DNA of 7,052 nucleotides from Sedimentisphaerales bacterium (GCA_030634605.1 DAOWAK010000063.1:1-7052); one strand, 5' to 3'; counted from the stretch's first letter, positions 1 through 5,827 are shown. The notes: generated by a model from the letters alone, not told the origin. Made by a program: numbers and translations.

Positions 1-32
1 AAGTAAGGAATGTTCTGCCCCAAGAATACTGG

Positions 33-52
33 ATTCCCGCCTGCGCGGGAAT
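33..52. repeat. Palindromic hairpin repeat, copy 1
   Basis: A perfect 8-bp inverted repeat (ATTCCCGC, loop CTGC, GCGGGAAT). It is embedded in TACTGGAT on the left and ATGACA on the right. The same frame (CTGGAT, then CCCG, spacer, CGGG, then ATGACA) recurs at 253-273 and 1059-1079 in the same orientation, so these are members of one dispersed repeat family. No T-tract follows on either strand, so it is not a classical intrinsic terminator. Confidence 0.8.
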
Positions 53-91
53 GACATAGTGTGGGACGTTATTTTGCTGGGCGTTCTTAAC

Positions 92-108
92 GGCCCCTTT
101 TAGGGGCC
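92..108. repeat. Hairpin GGCCCC/GGGGCC
   Basis: A perfect 6-bp GC-only stem (92-97 with 103-108) around the loop TTTTA. Only two T residues follow on the plus strand and no run follows on the minus strand. It could therefore be a weak terminator or part of an intergenic repeat. It sits 9 bp from a second hairpin, and the two look like one compound palindromic unit. No gene ending immediately next to it is visible in the window. Confidence 0.6.
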
Positions 109-116
109 TTCCTCAT

Positions 117-137
117 ACCACCGGCTCGGCCGGTGGT
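117..137. repeat. Hairpin ACCACCGG/CCGGTGGT
   Basis: A perfect 8-bp stem (117-124 with 130-137), extendable by one inner C-G pair (125 with 129) to leave a 3-base loop. It follows the hairpin at 92-108 closely. It lies in the gene-free stretch at the left edge, which otherwise holds only AT-rich sequence and repeat fragments. Function unknown; it has no downstream T-tract. Confidence 0.6.
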
Positions 138-167
138 CGCTAAATCCGAAATAAATTCTAATTTTCA

Positions 168-187
168 AAGGTTCAAAATCTAAAATG
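168..187 (+). repeat. Dispersed 20-bp repeat, copy A
   Basis: The 20-mer AAGGTTCAAAATCTAAAATG matches positions 5757-5776 at 19 of 20 bases (C at 174, T in the other copy). Both copies lie in gene-free AT-rich gaps with the same orientation, about 5.6 kb apart. The window does not show whether this is a mobile-element remnant or a spreading intergenic repeat. Confidence 0.65.
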
Positions 188-252
188 GCTGCGAATGTTT
201 TATGCGAAAAGAACAGCTGGGATTTCGTGGCTTTGGAATGCGGAAATACTGG

Positions 253-273
253 ATGCCCGATCTGGTCGGGCAT
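253..273. repeat. Palindromic hairpin repeat, copy 2
   Basis: An 8-bp perfect stem (ATGCCCGA with TCGGGCAT, loop TCTGG) flanked by TACTGG and GACA, as in copy 1. It lies 6 bp beyond the rmlC stop codon, so it would be the first structure in the 3' end of the rmlC transcript. It might stabilise that end or attenuate transcription. There is no U-tract after the stem on the minus strand. Relative to copy 1, the third stem pair is G-C (255 with 271) instead of T-A, a compensatory change. Confidence 0.8.
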
Positions 274-279
274 GACACG

Positions 280-843
280 TCAGGGTTGATAGGTGGGGAG
301 GAGATCGGGATTGATGGATTTCAGGGTGGGGTTTTGTTGGTCTTTTTCGGAGAGGATGGGGTTTGGGGTTGGCCAATTGATGTTGATTTGGGGGTCGGCG
401 AAGTGTATGCCAAAGTCGTCGCCGGGGGTGTAGATGTCGGTGCATTTGTAGGTGACGTCGGCGGAATCGGAGAGGACGCAGAAGCCGTGGGCGAAGCCTT
501 CGGGAATATACATTTGCTGATGGTTTTTGTCGGAGAGCACAGCGGCGGTCCAGCGGCCGAAGGTATCGGAGCCGCGTCGGATGTCCACGGCGACGTCGAA
601 GATTTCGCCCTGGACGACGTAAACGAGTTTGGCTTGAGGGTGTTTTAGTTGATAATGCAGGCCGCGGATGACACCGCCGGCCGAGCGGGAATGGTTGTCC
701 TGGACGAAGGGTTTTTGCAGTCCGATTTCGTCGTATTTTTGCAGGTGGAAAGTTTCCAGGAAAAAGCCGCGGTTGTCGCAGAAGGTTTTGGTGTCGATGA
801 GGATGACGCCGGGCAGTTTAGTTTGGGTAATCTTAAAGGTCAT
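280..843 (-). CDS. rmlC: dTDP-4-dehydrorhamnose 3,5-epimerase (RmlC)
   Basis: A cupin-fold epimerase of 187 residues, close to the usual family length of about 180-185. It converts dTDP-4-dehydro-6-deoxyglucose to the L-lyxo sugar, the third step of dTDP-L-rhamnose synthesis for surface polysaccharides, and should be cytosolic. Family landmarks seen: RGFFLETF (25-32), VIRGLHYQ (58-65) with the catalytic histidine at 63, KLVYVVQGEIFDVAVDIR (72-89), IPEGFAHGF (113-121), VTYKCTDIY (130-138) with the candidate catalytic tyrosines, and SEKD (165-168), whose Asp should pair with His63. The start at 843 is preferred because GGAGA (848-852) lies 4 nt upstream; an in-frame ATG at 879 has no SD. No rmlA, rmlB or rmlD is visible, so it stands alone here. 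Codons mostly end in C, unlike the plus-strand genes. Confidence 0.95.
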   Translation of the reverse strand: MTFKITQTKLPGVILIDTKTFCDNRGFFLETFHLQKYDEIGLQKPFVQDNHSRSAGGVIRGLHYQLKHPQAKLVYVVQGEIFDVAVDIRRGSDTFGRWTAAVLSDKNHQQMYIPEGFAHGFCVLSDSADVTYKCTDIYTPGDDFGIHFADPQININWPTPNPILSEKDQQNPTLKSINPDLLPTYQP

Positions 844-847
844 TATT

Positions 848-852
848 TCTCC
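848..852 (-). promoter_or_regulatory. Ribosome binding site of rmlC
   Basis: On the minus strand this reads GGAGA, 4 nt before the ATG at 843. It decides between that start and an in-frame ATG at 879, which would add 12 residues that are not part of the family's conserved N-terminus. Confidence 0.7.
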
Positions 853-905
853 GGGATTTAGTCCAGGTGTAATATTCATCCAGGCATTATGCTTTTAAGG
901 CACCG

Positions 906-911
906 ATTCTA
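906..911 (-). promoter_or_regulatory. Candidate extended -10 promoter for rmlC
   Basis: On the minus strand the sequence reads TGG followed by TAGAAT, a TGn-extended -10 box (5 of 6 consensus bases). It would start transcription about 55 nt upstream of the rmlC ATG. No good -35 hexamer sits at 16-18 bp; the upstream region is instead the ACACAAAG tandem repeat. An extended -10 can work without a -35, so this is plausible but unproven. Confidence 0.35.
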
Positions 912-922
912 CCACATACAAG

Positions 923-938
923 ACACAAAGACACAAAG
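923..938. repeat. Two tandem copies of ACACAAAG
   Basis: Two perfect 8-bp units with a degenerate half copy before them (ACAAG). The repeat occupies the -35 region upstream of the candidate rmlC -10 box. Its small copy number makes it a minor microsatellite. The rest of the gap 844-1094 holds no gene that I can support. Confidence 0.6.
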
Positions 939-1058
939 AAATTTTACCACTCAAGCTGACCGATCAGTAAAAAGTTATGGAGGTAAAGTTTTATTGACGA
1001 GCGATTACTTGATGTTATCTGGCGTAAGCGGGAATCTATTGGCCCTTTAAGAGGCTGG

Positions 1059-1079
1059 ATGCCCGATCAAGCCGGGCAT
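1059..1079. repeat. Palindromic hairpin repeat, copy 3
   Basis: A 7-bp perfect stem (ATGCCCG with CGGGCAT) around a 7-base loop, flanked by CTGG and GACA as in the other two copies. It begins 15 bp past the pilT stop codon, so it would lie at the 3' end of the pilT transcript, just as copy 2 lies at the 3' end of rmlC. There is no T-tract. Confidence 0.75.
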
Positions 1080-1094
1080 GACAAGTCGGATCGG

Positions 1095-2255
1095 TCAGGT
1101 TGTTTTTTTGATTTTTTGTTGAACGTTTTTCATTTCGTCGAGGAAGGTTTGTGGGTGATTGGCCCATTTTTCGGCTTCGAGTGGTTCGATGACTTTGTTC
1201 AGGACGAGCTGGGCGAGGGAGCGTTCGAGGGTTATCATGCGTTCTTCGGGGACGTCTTTGGTGCGGGTCTGGAGGAAAGAATAGATTTGTTCCATTTTTC
1301 TGAGGCGGATGAGGTTTCCCAATGCGTAGGAGTTGTTGAGAACTTCCATGGCGACGGCTCGGCCCTGGCCGTCGGCGCGGGGGATGAGTTTTTGGCAGAG
1401 GATGTGGCTCAGGCCCAGGGAGAGCTGGTTGGAGACTTCGTCCTGCTGGTCGGCGGGGAACATGTCGAGCAGGCGGGTGATGGTGCCGCGGACGTCGCGG
1501 GTGTGGAGGGTGGAGAAGACGAGGTGACCGGTTTCGGCGGCGGTGAGAGTCCAGGCGGCGGATTCGCGGTCGCGCATTTCGCCGACGAAGATGACGTCTG
1601 GATCTTCGCGGAGGCAGTCGCGTATGCCATGGGCGAATCCGGGTACGTCGCGTCCGACTTCGCGTTGAGAGATGAGGGCCTGGTCGGAAGTGAGTCGGTA
1701 TTCGATAGGGTCTTCGAGGGTGATGATGCGGCAGGGTCGGATTTTGGCGATGTGGTTGATCATCGAGGAGATGGTGGTGCTTTTTCCGGAGCCGGTGATG
1801 CCGGTGACAAGGACGAGGCCCCACTGTTTGTTGACGATGTCGTGCCAGACGCGGTTGGGAAAGCCGATTTTTTCGAGGGGGACGGGATCCGGTTCAAGGG
1901 CACGGATGGCGACGGCCAGGCCGTGGGAATCGTAGAAGGTGTTGATGCGGAACTGCATGGTGTCGGTGATGTAGGAGGTGTCCACGGCGCGGTTTTTGAT
2001 AAGCACTTCCCATTCGCCATCGCAGATGATGGTGCGGGCCAGGGCTTCGACGGTTTGCGGGTCGAGGGGTGGTCCGTTCATGGGTTGAAGTTGGCCATCG
2101 ACGCGGTAGGTGGGTGGATTATTGGATTTGAGGTGGAGGTCGGAAACGCGCAGGGAGCCATGTTCGTAAAAGAAGTTGAGCAGGTCGTGCATGGAGAGGA
2201 CCCGGTCGTCGCTAACGGTGTAAACGGGGGTGTTCATGAGATTGGCGTTTGACAT
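1095..2255 (-). CDS. pilT: PilT-family type IV pilus retraction ATPase
   Basis: A hexameric secretion/pilus motor ATPase of 386 residues, about 40 longer than typical PilT. It is expected to work at the cytoplasmic face of the pilus base, driving pilus retraction and twitching. Motifs seen: the N-terminal SDLHL and YRVDGQL elements (38-56), Walker A GITGSGKST (152-160), Asp box ITLEDPIEYR (178-187), Walker B DPDVIFVGEMRD (218-229), and His box GHLVFSTLHT (243-252). NLIR (314-317) followed by QIYSFLQT (323-330) matches the PilT C-terminal domain and argues against PilB. The usual AIRNLIRE element reads ALGNLIRL here. The start at 2255 has AGGAG (2261-2265) 5 nt upstream. It lies 15 bp after a small membrane protein gene and is probably co-transcribed with it. 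No pilB, pilC or pilin genes are in view. PilU or another retraction paralogue is possible. Confidence 0.9.
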   Translation of the reverse strand: MSNANLMNTPVYTVSDDRVLSMHDLLNFFYEHGSLRVSDLHLKSNNPPTYRVDGQLQPMNGPPLDPQTVEALARTIICDGEWEVLIKNRAVDTSYITDTMQFRINTFYDSHGLAVAIRALEPDPVPLEKIGFPNRVWHDIVNKQWGLVLVTGITGSGKSTTISSMINHIAKIRPCRIITLEDPIEYRLTSDQALISQREVGRDVPGFAHGIRDCLREDPDVIFVGEMRDRESAAWTLTAAETGHLVFSTLHTRDVRGTITRLLDMFPADQQDEVSNQLSLGLSHILCQKLIPRADGQGRAVAMEVLNNSYALGNLIRLRKMEQIYSFLQTRTKDVPEERMITLERSLAQLVLNKVIEPLEAEKWANHPQTFLDEMKNVQQKIKKTT

Positions 2256-2260
2256 AAAGA

Positions 2261-2265
2261 CTCCT
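2261..2265 (-). promoter_or_regulatory. Ribosome binding site of pilT
   Basis: AGGAG on the minus strand with a 5-nt spacer to the ATG at 2255. It lies entirely inside the 15-bp gap after the upstream stop codon. This is the strongest SD site in the window and fixes the pilT start over an internal Met at residue 7. Confidence 0.8.
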
Positions 2266-2270
2266 GCTTA

Positions 2271-2564
2271 CTATCGAGGAAGGTTTTTCTGATCCTCAAG
2301 CATATTATGGTAGCAATCGGGACACAGGCGTTGGCCTGACTGGATATAGTATACCTTTTCGTTGAGCTGACTGCAACAATCACAGATTCCACGGTCGGCG
2401 GGTGGGTAGGGTTTGCCGTCGGGTCGGAATTTTTCGCGGCGTTCGAGGTCCCGGTCGCGTTGGATTTGCAGATCGCGCAGCCAGAGGCGAAACAGTGCGA
2501 TAGCCAGGCAGACGAGGGCGACAATCAGCAGGATAATGGCGACGATGAAGATGCCGGTGAACAT
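2271..2564 (-). CDS. Small membrane-anchored zinc-ribbon protein
   Basis: A 97-residue protein that I do not recognise as a named family. Residues 4-29 form one hydrophobic helix. A strongly charged stretch follows (R27 to K45, rich in Arg, Asp and Glu), so by the positive-inside rule the C-terminus should be cytoplasmic. The C-terminal part carries two knuckles, CDCC (61-64) and CPDC (81-84), with 16 residues between them and a His at 86. This is a typical four-cysteine zinc-ribbon layout with an extra Cys at 63. It immediately precedes pilT on the same strand, with pilT's SD in the 15-bp gap, so a two-gene operon is likely. That suggests a role at the pilus motor, but function is not shown. 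No SD precedes its ATG; a sigma70-like -10 box lies 6 nt upstream, so the message may be leaderless. Confidence 0.75.
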   Translation of the reverse strand: MFTGIFIVAIILLIVALVCLAIALFRLWLRDLQIQRDRDLERREKFRPDGKPYPPADRGICDCCSQLNEKVYYIQSGQRLCPDCYHNMLEDQKNLPR

Positions 2565-2570
2565 TGTGAC

Positions 2571-2599
2571 ATTTTAACCGCTGCCGGCGAGTATGTAAA
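2571..2599 (-). promoter_or_regulatory. Sigma70-like promoter of the zinc-ribbon/pilT operon
   Basis: On the minus strand this reads TTTACA (2594-2599), 17 bp, then TAAAAT (2571-2576). Each hexamer matches 5 of 6 consensus bases at the ideal spacing. The -10 box ends 6 nt before the ATG at 2564, so the expected transcription start falls on or next to the A of that ATG. This fits the lack of any SD. Confidence 0.6.
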
Positions 2600-2656
2600 T
2601 GGGCGATTGTGGCCTGTATTGGGCTGCGAAGGCGGGCGGCTGAGAGAGGTTTATCG

Positions 2657-2684
2657 TTGACGGTGGGTGGTTTGGGGCTATGAT
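2657..2684 (+). promoter_or_regulatory. Sigma70-like promoter of lysS
   Basis: TTGACG (2657-2662), 16 bp, then TATGAT (2679-2684), each with 5 of 6 consensus bases. The expected start is about A2691, three bases before the lysS ATG at 2694, giving a near-leaderless mRNA. The in-frame GTG at 2667 lies inside the promoter spacer and could not be translated from this transcript. The promoter diverges from that of the zinc-ribbon/pilT operon, with 57 bp between the two -35 boxes. Confidence 0.6.
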
Positions 2685-2693
2685 GGGTGGACT

Positions 2694-4175
2694 ATGAACC
2701 AGGAAAAACAGGAAAAAGAGCTATCGGTGAATGAATATGAGCAGGTTCGGCGGGAAAAGCTGGCCAAGCTGAGTGAGATGGATATCGATCCTTACGGGGG
2801 TCGGTTTGCGGATTCGGAGCAGGCGGCGGTGGAGGCTTCGGCAGCGATTAAGGACCGGTACGATGCGGAAAATGAAGAGCAGGTGGTTCGCGGGGCGGGG
2901 CGGATTGTGCTGCACCGGGATATCGGCAAGCTGATTTTCATTACACTGCGGGACTGGACGGGGACGATCCAGGTGGGGCTGAGTAAGAAGCTGCTGTCTG
3001 AGGTGTGGCCGGCGGCGAAGCTGCTGGATCTGGGCGATATTATTGGGGTGGAAGGGACGCTCGGCAAGACCAAGACGGGTGAGGTGACGATCTGGGCGAC
3101 AGAAATGAAGCTGCTGTGCAAGGCGACGCTGCCGCCGCCGGGCAAATGGCACGGTTTGCAGGATGTGGAGCAGCGGTACCGTCAGCGGCATGTGGATCTG
3201 TTCAGCAATCCGGAAGTGATGGGGACGTTTAAGGATCGGGTGGCGATTATCGGGACGGTTCGGGATTACCTGCGGGGGCGGGAATTTCTGGAAGTGGAAA
3301 CGCCGATGATGCAGTCGATTGCGGGTGGGGCGGCGGCACGGCCTTTTGTTACGCATCATAATGCGCTGGATATGGAATTGTATCTGCGGATCGCGCCGGA
3401 GTTGTATCTCAAGCGGCTGCTGGTGGGGGGCATGGAGCGGGTGTTTGAGATCAACCGGAATTTTCGCAACGAAGGGATCAGCACTCAGCACAATCCGGAA
3501 TTTACCATGTGCGAGCTGTACCAGGCGTACGCGGACTACAACGTGATGATGGATTTGATGGAGGAGCTGGTTTGTCAGTTGGTCGAGCAGCGGTCGGTGG
3601 ATATGAAGCTGGAGTTCGCCGGGCAGGTGATCGATTATTCTAAGCCCTGGGCGCGGAAGACTTACGCGGAGTTGTTTGCCGAGCATGTGGGTTGTGAGAT
3701 GAGCGATATTGCGGCGGTGCGGGCCAAGGCTCGGAAGTTGGAAATTGAAGAAAAGCGCATGAGCGATACTGTGGTGGTGAACGAGGTGTTTGAAGAATTT
3801 GTGGAAGATAAGCTTCTGAATCCGACGTTTGTTAAGGATTATCCGGCGGAGCTTTGCCCGTTGACGAAGCGGAAGGTTGGCGACGAAACCATCGCGGAGC
3901 GGTTCGAGTTGTTTGTGGCGGGGATGGAAATTGCCAACGCCTACACGGAACTGAACGATCCGAAGATTCAGGAAGAGAATTTCCGGATTCAGCTTGAAGG
4001 TCAGGAAGAGACCATGGCGGTGATGGATGAGGATTTTGTGACGGCGCTGAAATATGGAATGCCGCCGGCGGGCGGGATGGGATTTGGGATCGATCGGCTG
4101 GTGATGCTGATGACCAATTCGAGTTCGATACGGGACGTTATATTGTTCCCGTTAATGCGGCCGAGCGGCGAATAG
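2694..4175 (+). CDS. lysS: Lysyl-tRNA synthetase, class II
   Basis: A cytosolic dimeric enzyme that charges tRNA-Lys with lysine using ATP. At 493 residues it has the usual bacterial LysS length. Order: N-terminal helix (about 1-60), OB-fold anticodon-binding domain (about 66-142, with HRDIGKLIF and LRDWTGTIQV), the RYRQRHVDL signature (161-169), motif 1 ending in FLEVETPMM (198-206), motif 2 RNFRNEGISTQHNPEF (255-270), FVAGMEIANAYTELNDP (407-423), and motif 3 GMGFGIDRLVMLM (461-473). All core motifs look intact. ATG 2694 is preferred over an in-frame GTG at 2667, because the GTG lies within the candidate promoter and would add only nine non-conserved residues. No SD is present. It is followed after 43 bp by a permease gene on the same strand, with no terminator between, so co-transcription is likely. 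Codons frequently end in G (CGG for Arg). Confidence 0.96.
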   Translation: MNQEKQEKELSVNEYEQVRREKLAKLSEMDIDPYGGRFADSEQAAVEASAAIKDRYDAENEEQVVRGAGRIVLHRDIGKLIFITLRDWTGTIQVGLSKKLLSEVWPAAKLLDLGDIIGVEGTLGKTKTGEVTIWATEMKLLCKATLPPPGKWHGLQDVEQRYRQRHVDLFSNPEVMGTFKDRVAIIGTVRDYLRGREFLEVETPMMQSIAGGAAARPFVTHHNALDMELYLRIAPELYLKRLLVGGMERVFEINRNFRNEGISTQHNPEFTMCELYQAYADYNVMMDLMEELVCQLVEQRSVDMKLEFAGQVIDYSKPWARKTYAELFAEHVGCEMSDIAAVRAKARKLEIEEKRMSDTVVVNEVFEEFVEDKLLNPTFVKDYPAELCPLTKRKVGDETIAERFELFVAGMEIANAYTELNDPKIQEENFRIQLEGQEETMAVMDEDFVTALKYGMPPAGGMGFGIDRLVMLMTNSSSIRDVILFPLMRPSGE

Positions 4176-4218
4176 CCGAGGGACCGAAGGTATCAATTCA
4201 AGCGAGCGGCGGTTGTCT

Positions 4219-5628
4219 ATGCATAAGCTTTTTTTATGTTTGCGTTATCTGCGGAAACGGCGGATAGCGTTTTTTGGGGTGGCGGCGGTGGGGCTTTGCG
4301 TGGCGTTGCTGATCGTGGTGACCAGTCTTTTCAGCGGATTCATCGATGCTTATCTTTCCCATGCCGAGCGGGTGCTGGGTGAGATTGTGCTGGTGCCGGG
4401 TTCGGAGATGGCGCAATATGGCGAGCTGGTGGATTATCGGGAAGAGCAGCCGGGGGTGGCGTCGGCGACGCCGGTGGTGCAGACCGGGGCGCTGTTGTTT
4501 TTGGGTAAGGGCGATGTCCGGGCGGTGCAGTTGGTGGGGACTGATCTGGAGCGTCGGTGTCGGGAATCGTGGTTTCGCGAGAGTTTGTTTTTACAGGGGG
4601 GCGCCGGCGGGGCAGATCCGAGTTTTGCGGTGCCGGATGCGATGCGCGAAAAAGTTCAACAGTGGATGAAAAAGAAACGGCAGCAGAAAGAGCCGGTGGG
4701 AGTGATATTAGGGGTGGGGATTTTTGGTGAGCCGGACGATTTGACAGATGAATATGATCGGGCGGGGATCGAGCAGAAAATCCTTGAGCACGATACCGCG
4801 ATGGTGGTGACCACGGTGAGACGGAGTCAGGGTGGCGGTGGTCTGGAAGTCGGCAAGATAAGCAAAGCCTGTTGGGTGGTGGATGTTGTTCAGACGGGAA
4901 TGAACGATGTGGATACGCGGTTTGTGTATCTGCCGTTCGAGGTGGTGCAGGAGATGATCGGCACCAAAATTGTCGACGACGATGGTTATCTGTGTCGGGG
5001 GAGCGTTCAGATTCGAGTGGCTGAGGGTGTGGAGTTGGACGAGGCGCTGGAACAGGTTCGGCGGGGCTGGGATAAGTTCGCTACCGAACGGATGAACTGG
5101 TCCCAGGGACAGGCGGCGTTTGTGGATATTTTTCCGGCGACTGAAAGTCCCGGCATTCAGATTTTTACGCACGAGATTCGCAAACAGATGAACGTGATGC
5201 AATTGCTGCTGGGACTGATTTGTCTGGTGGCGGCGCTGTTGATATTTGTGATTTTGTTTATGGTGGTGATGCAGAAGCGGCGGGATATTGGAATTGTGCG
5301 GAGCCTGGGGTCGTCGCGGTGGGCGGTGGCGGAGTTGTTTCTTTGGTTCGGCGGCGGGATCGGGGTGTTGGGTGCGATTCTGGGGGTGGGGCTGGGAGCG
5401 TGGGCGACGCGGAATATCGCTCTGGTTGAAACGGTACTGACCAAGCTGCTGGGATTTAAGATATGGAAAAGCGGCGTTTACATGTTCAGCGAGATTCCCA
5501 ATGAAGTGGCGTGGGATTCGGTGGGCTGGATTGTGCCGGTGGGAATAGCTTCGGCGGTGCTGGGGGCGTTGATACCGGCGATCAAAGCGGCACGGATGGA
5601 GCCGGTTGAGGCGCTGAGATGGGAATGA
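4219..5628 (+). CDS. LolC/LolE-type ABC transporter permease (FtsX domain)
   Basis: A 469-residue inner-membrane permease, longer than typical LolC/LolE (about 400). It begins LRYLRKRRI (8-16), the LolC/E-like N-terminus. The first membrane helix is at about 17-38, then a large periplasmic domain (about 40-326), then three helices at about 327-350, 373-395 and 434-457 forming the FtsX domain. MQKRRDIGIVRSLGSSRW (351-368) resembles the cytoplasmic coupling segment that contacts the ATPase. YMFSEIPNEV (421-430) matches the family's pre-helix element. The extra length lies in the periplasmic part, including a Lys-rich stretch (149-157) and a Gly4 run (205-208). By family, it would help extract lipoproteins or another envelope substrate. 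ATG 4219 is chosen over the in-frame TTG at 4213; neither has a clear SD. It probably belongs to the lysS transcript and pairs with the second permease. Confidence 0.85.
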   Translation: MHKLFLCLRYLRKRRIAFFGVAAVGLCVALLIVVTSLFSGFIDAYLSHAERVLGEIVLVPGSEMAQYGELVDYREEQPGVASATPVVQTGALLFLGKGDVRAVQLVGTDLERRCRESWFRESLFLQGGAGGADPSFAVPDAMREKVQQWMKKKRQQKEPVGVILGVGIFGEPDDLTDEYDRAGIEQKILEHDTAMVVTTVRRSQGGGGLEVGKISKACWVVDVVQTGMNDVDTRFVYLPFEVVQEMIGTKIVDDDGYLCRGSVQIRVAEGVELDEALEQVRRGWDKFATERMNWSQGQAAFVDIFPATESPGIQIFTHEIRKQMNVMQLLLGLICLVAALLIFVILFMVVMQKRRDIGIVRSLGSSRWAVAELFLWFGGGIGVLGAILGVGLGAWATRNIALVETVLTKLLGFKIWKSGVYMFSEIPNEVAWDSVGWIVPVGIASAVLGALIPAIKAARMEPVEALRWE

Positions 5629-5670
5629 TAAAATTCGTAAGCGTTTACGGTTTATATTGACCAATATGTT

Positions 5671-5724
5671 AATGACTAATGACGAAATCAGAATGACGAA
5701 TTAATGACGAATAACGAATGACGA
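5671..5724 (+). repeat. Cluster of AATGAC / AATGACGAA repeats
   Basis: AATGAC occurs at 5671, 5678, 5692, 5703 and 5717, often extended to AATGACGAA, with a variant AACGAA at 5713. Spacings are 7, 14, 11 and 14 bp, so the array is partly in a 7-bp register. It fills the middle of the 199-bp gap between the two permease genes, and no ORF of note runs through it. It is too short and irregular for a CRISPR array. Confidence 0.65.
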
Positions 5725-5756
5725 TCTGAAGCGGAGAGCCTGGCACGGGAATCTCG

Positions 5757-5776
5757 AAGGTTTAAAATCTAAAATG
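5757..5776 (+). repeat. Dispersed 20-bp repeat, copy B
   Basis: Matches the copy at 168-187 at 19 of 20 bases, same orientation. It sits 51 bp upstream of the second permease gene, just after the AATGAC cluster and just before a candidate promoter. Confidence 0.65.
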
Positions 5777-5779
5777 CAA

Positions 5780-5809
5780 TTTACATTAGCAGGAACAAAA
5801 TTCTAACAT
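5780..5809 (+). promoter_or_regulatory. Weak candidate promoter of the second permease
   Basis: TTTACA (5780-5785), 18 bp, then TAACAT (5804-5809). The -35 matches 5 of 6 and the -10 only 4 of 6 consensus bases. It would start a transcript roughly 12 nt before the ATG at 5828. The long gap between the permease genes makes a separate promoter reasonable, but read-through from upstream is equally possible. Confidence 0.3.
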
Positions 5810-5827
5810 CGGGATTTTTTGAATAAG

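Noticed and set aside
92..137. Paired hairpins considered as an intrinsic terminator
   Set aside because: The stems are strong, but neither is followed by a proper T-tract on either strand, and no gene ends next to them in the window.
185..289. A 34-codon plus-strand ORF (ATG at 185)
   Set aside because: It runs through the hairpin repeat at 253-273 into the rmlC 3' end, and it has no SD and no protein-like features.
202..648. A plus-strand open frame opposite rmlC
   Set aside because: It is antisense to a clear RmlC, its product is Gly/Val/Asp-rich without recognisable motifs, and its start lies in the intergenic repeat zone.
979..1050. A possible 18-codon plus-strand ORF starting TTG at 994, preceded by GGAGGT at 979-984
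   Set aside because: The SD-like sequence is good, but the ORF is tiny, uses TTG, lacks a convincing promoter -10, and has no visible partner gene. Chance cannot be excluded.
1059..2252. A 397-codon plus-strand open frame antisense to pilT
   Set aside because: It mirrors pilT, which has every motif of its family plus an SD. The predicted product is low-complexity (Gly, Asp, Val, Glu rich), as expected from reading a C-biased gene backwards.
2667..2693. In-frame GTG at 2667 as the lysS start
   Set aside because: It falls between the -35 and -10 boxes of the best lysS promoter candidate and would add nine residues atypical for LysS.
2721..3686. A 321-codon minus-strand frame opposite lysS
   Set aside because: The product is rich in Arg, His, Pro and Leu with no domain, a typical shadow of the well-supported lysS gene.
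4708..5664. A 318-codon minus-strand frame opposite the first permease
   Set aside because: The product is dominated by His, Arg, Pro and Gln and mirrors a gene with clear membrane helices and FtsX features.
5671..5724. AATGAC cluster considered as a CRISPR array
   Set aside because: Units are 6-9 bp with spacings of 7-14 bp and no unique spacers or cas genes.
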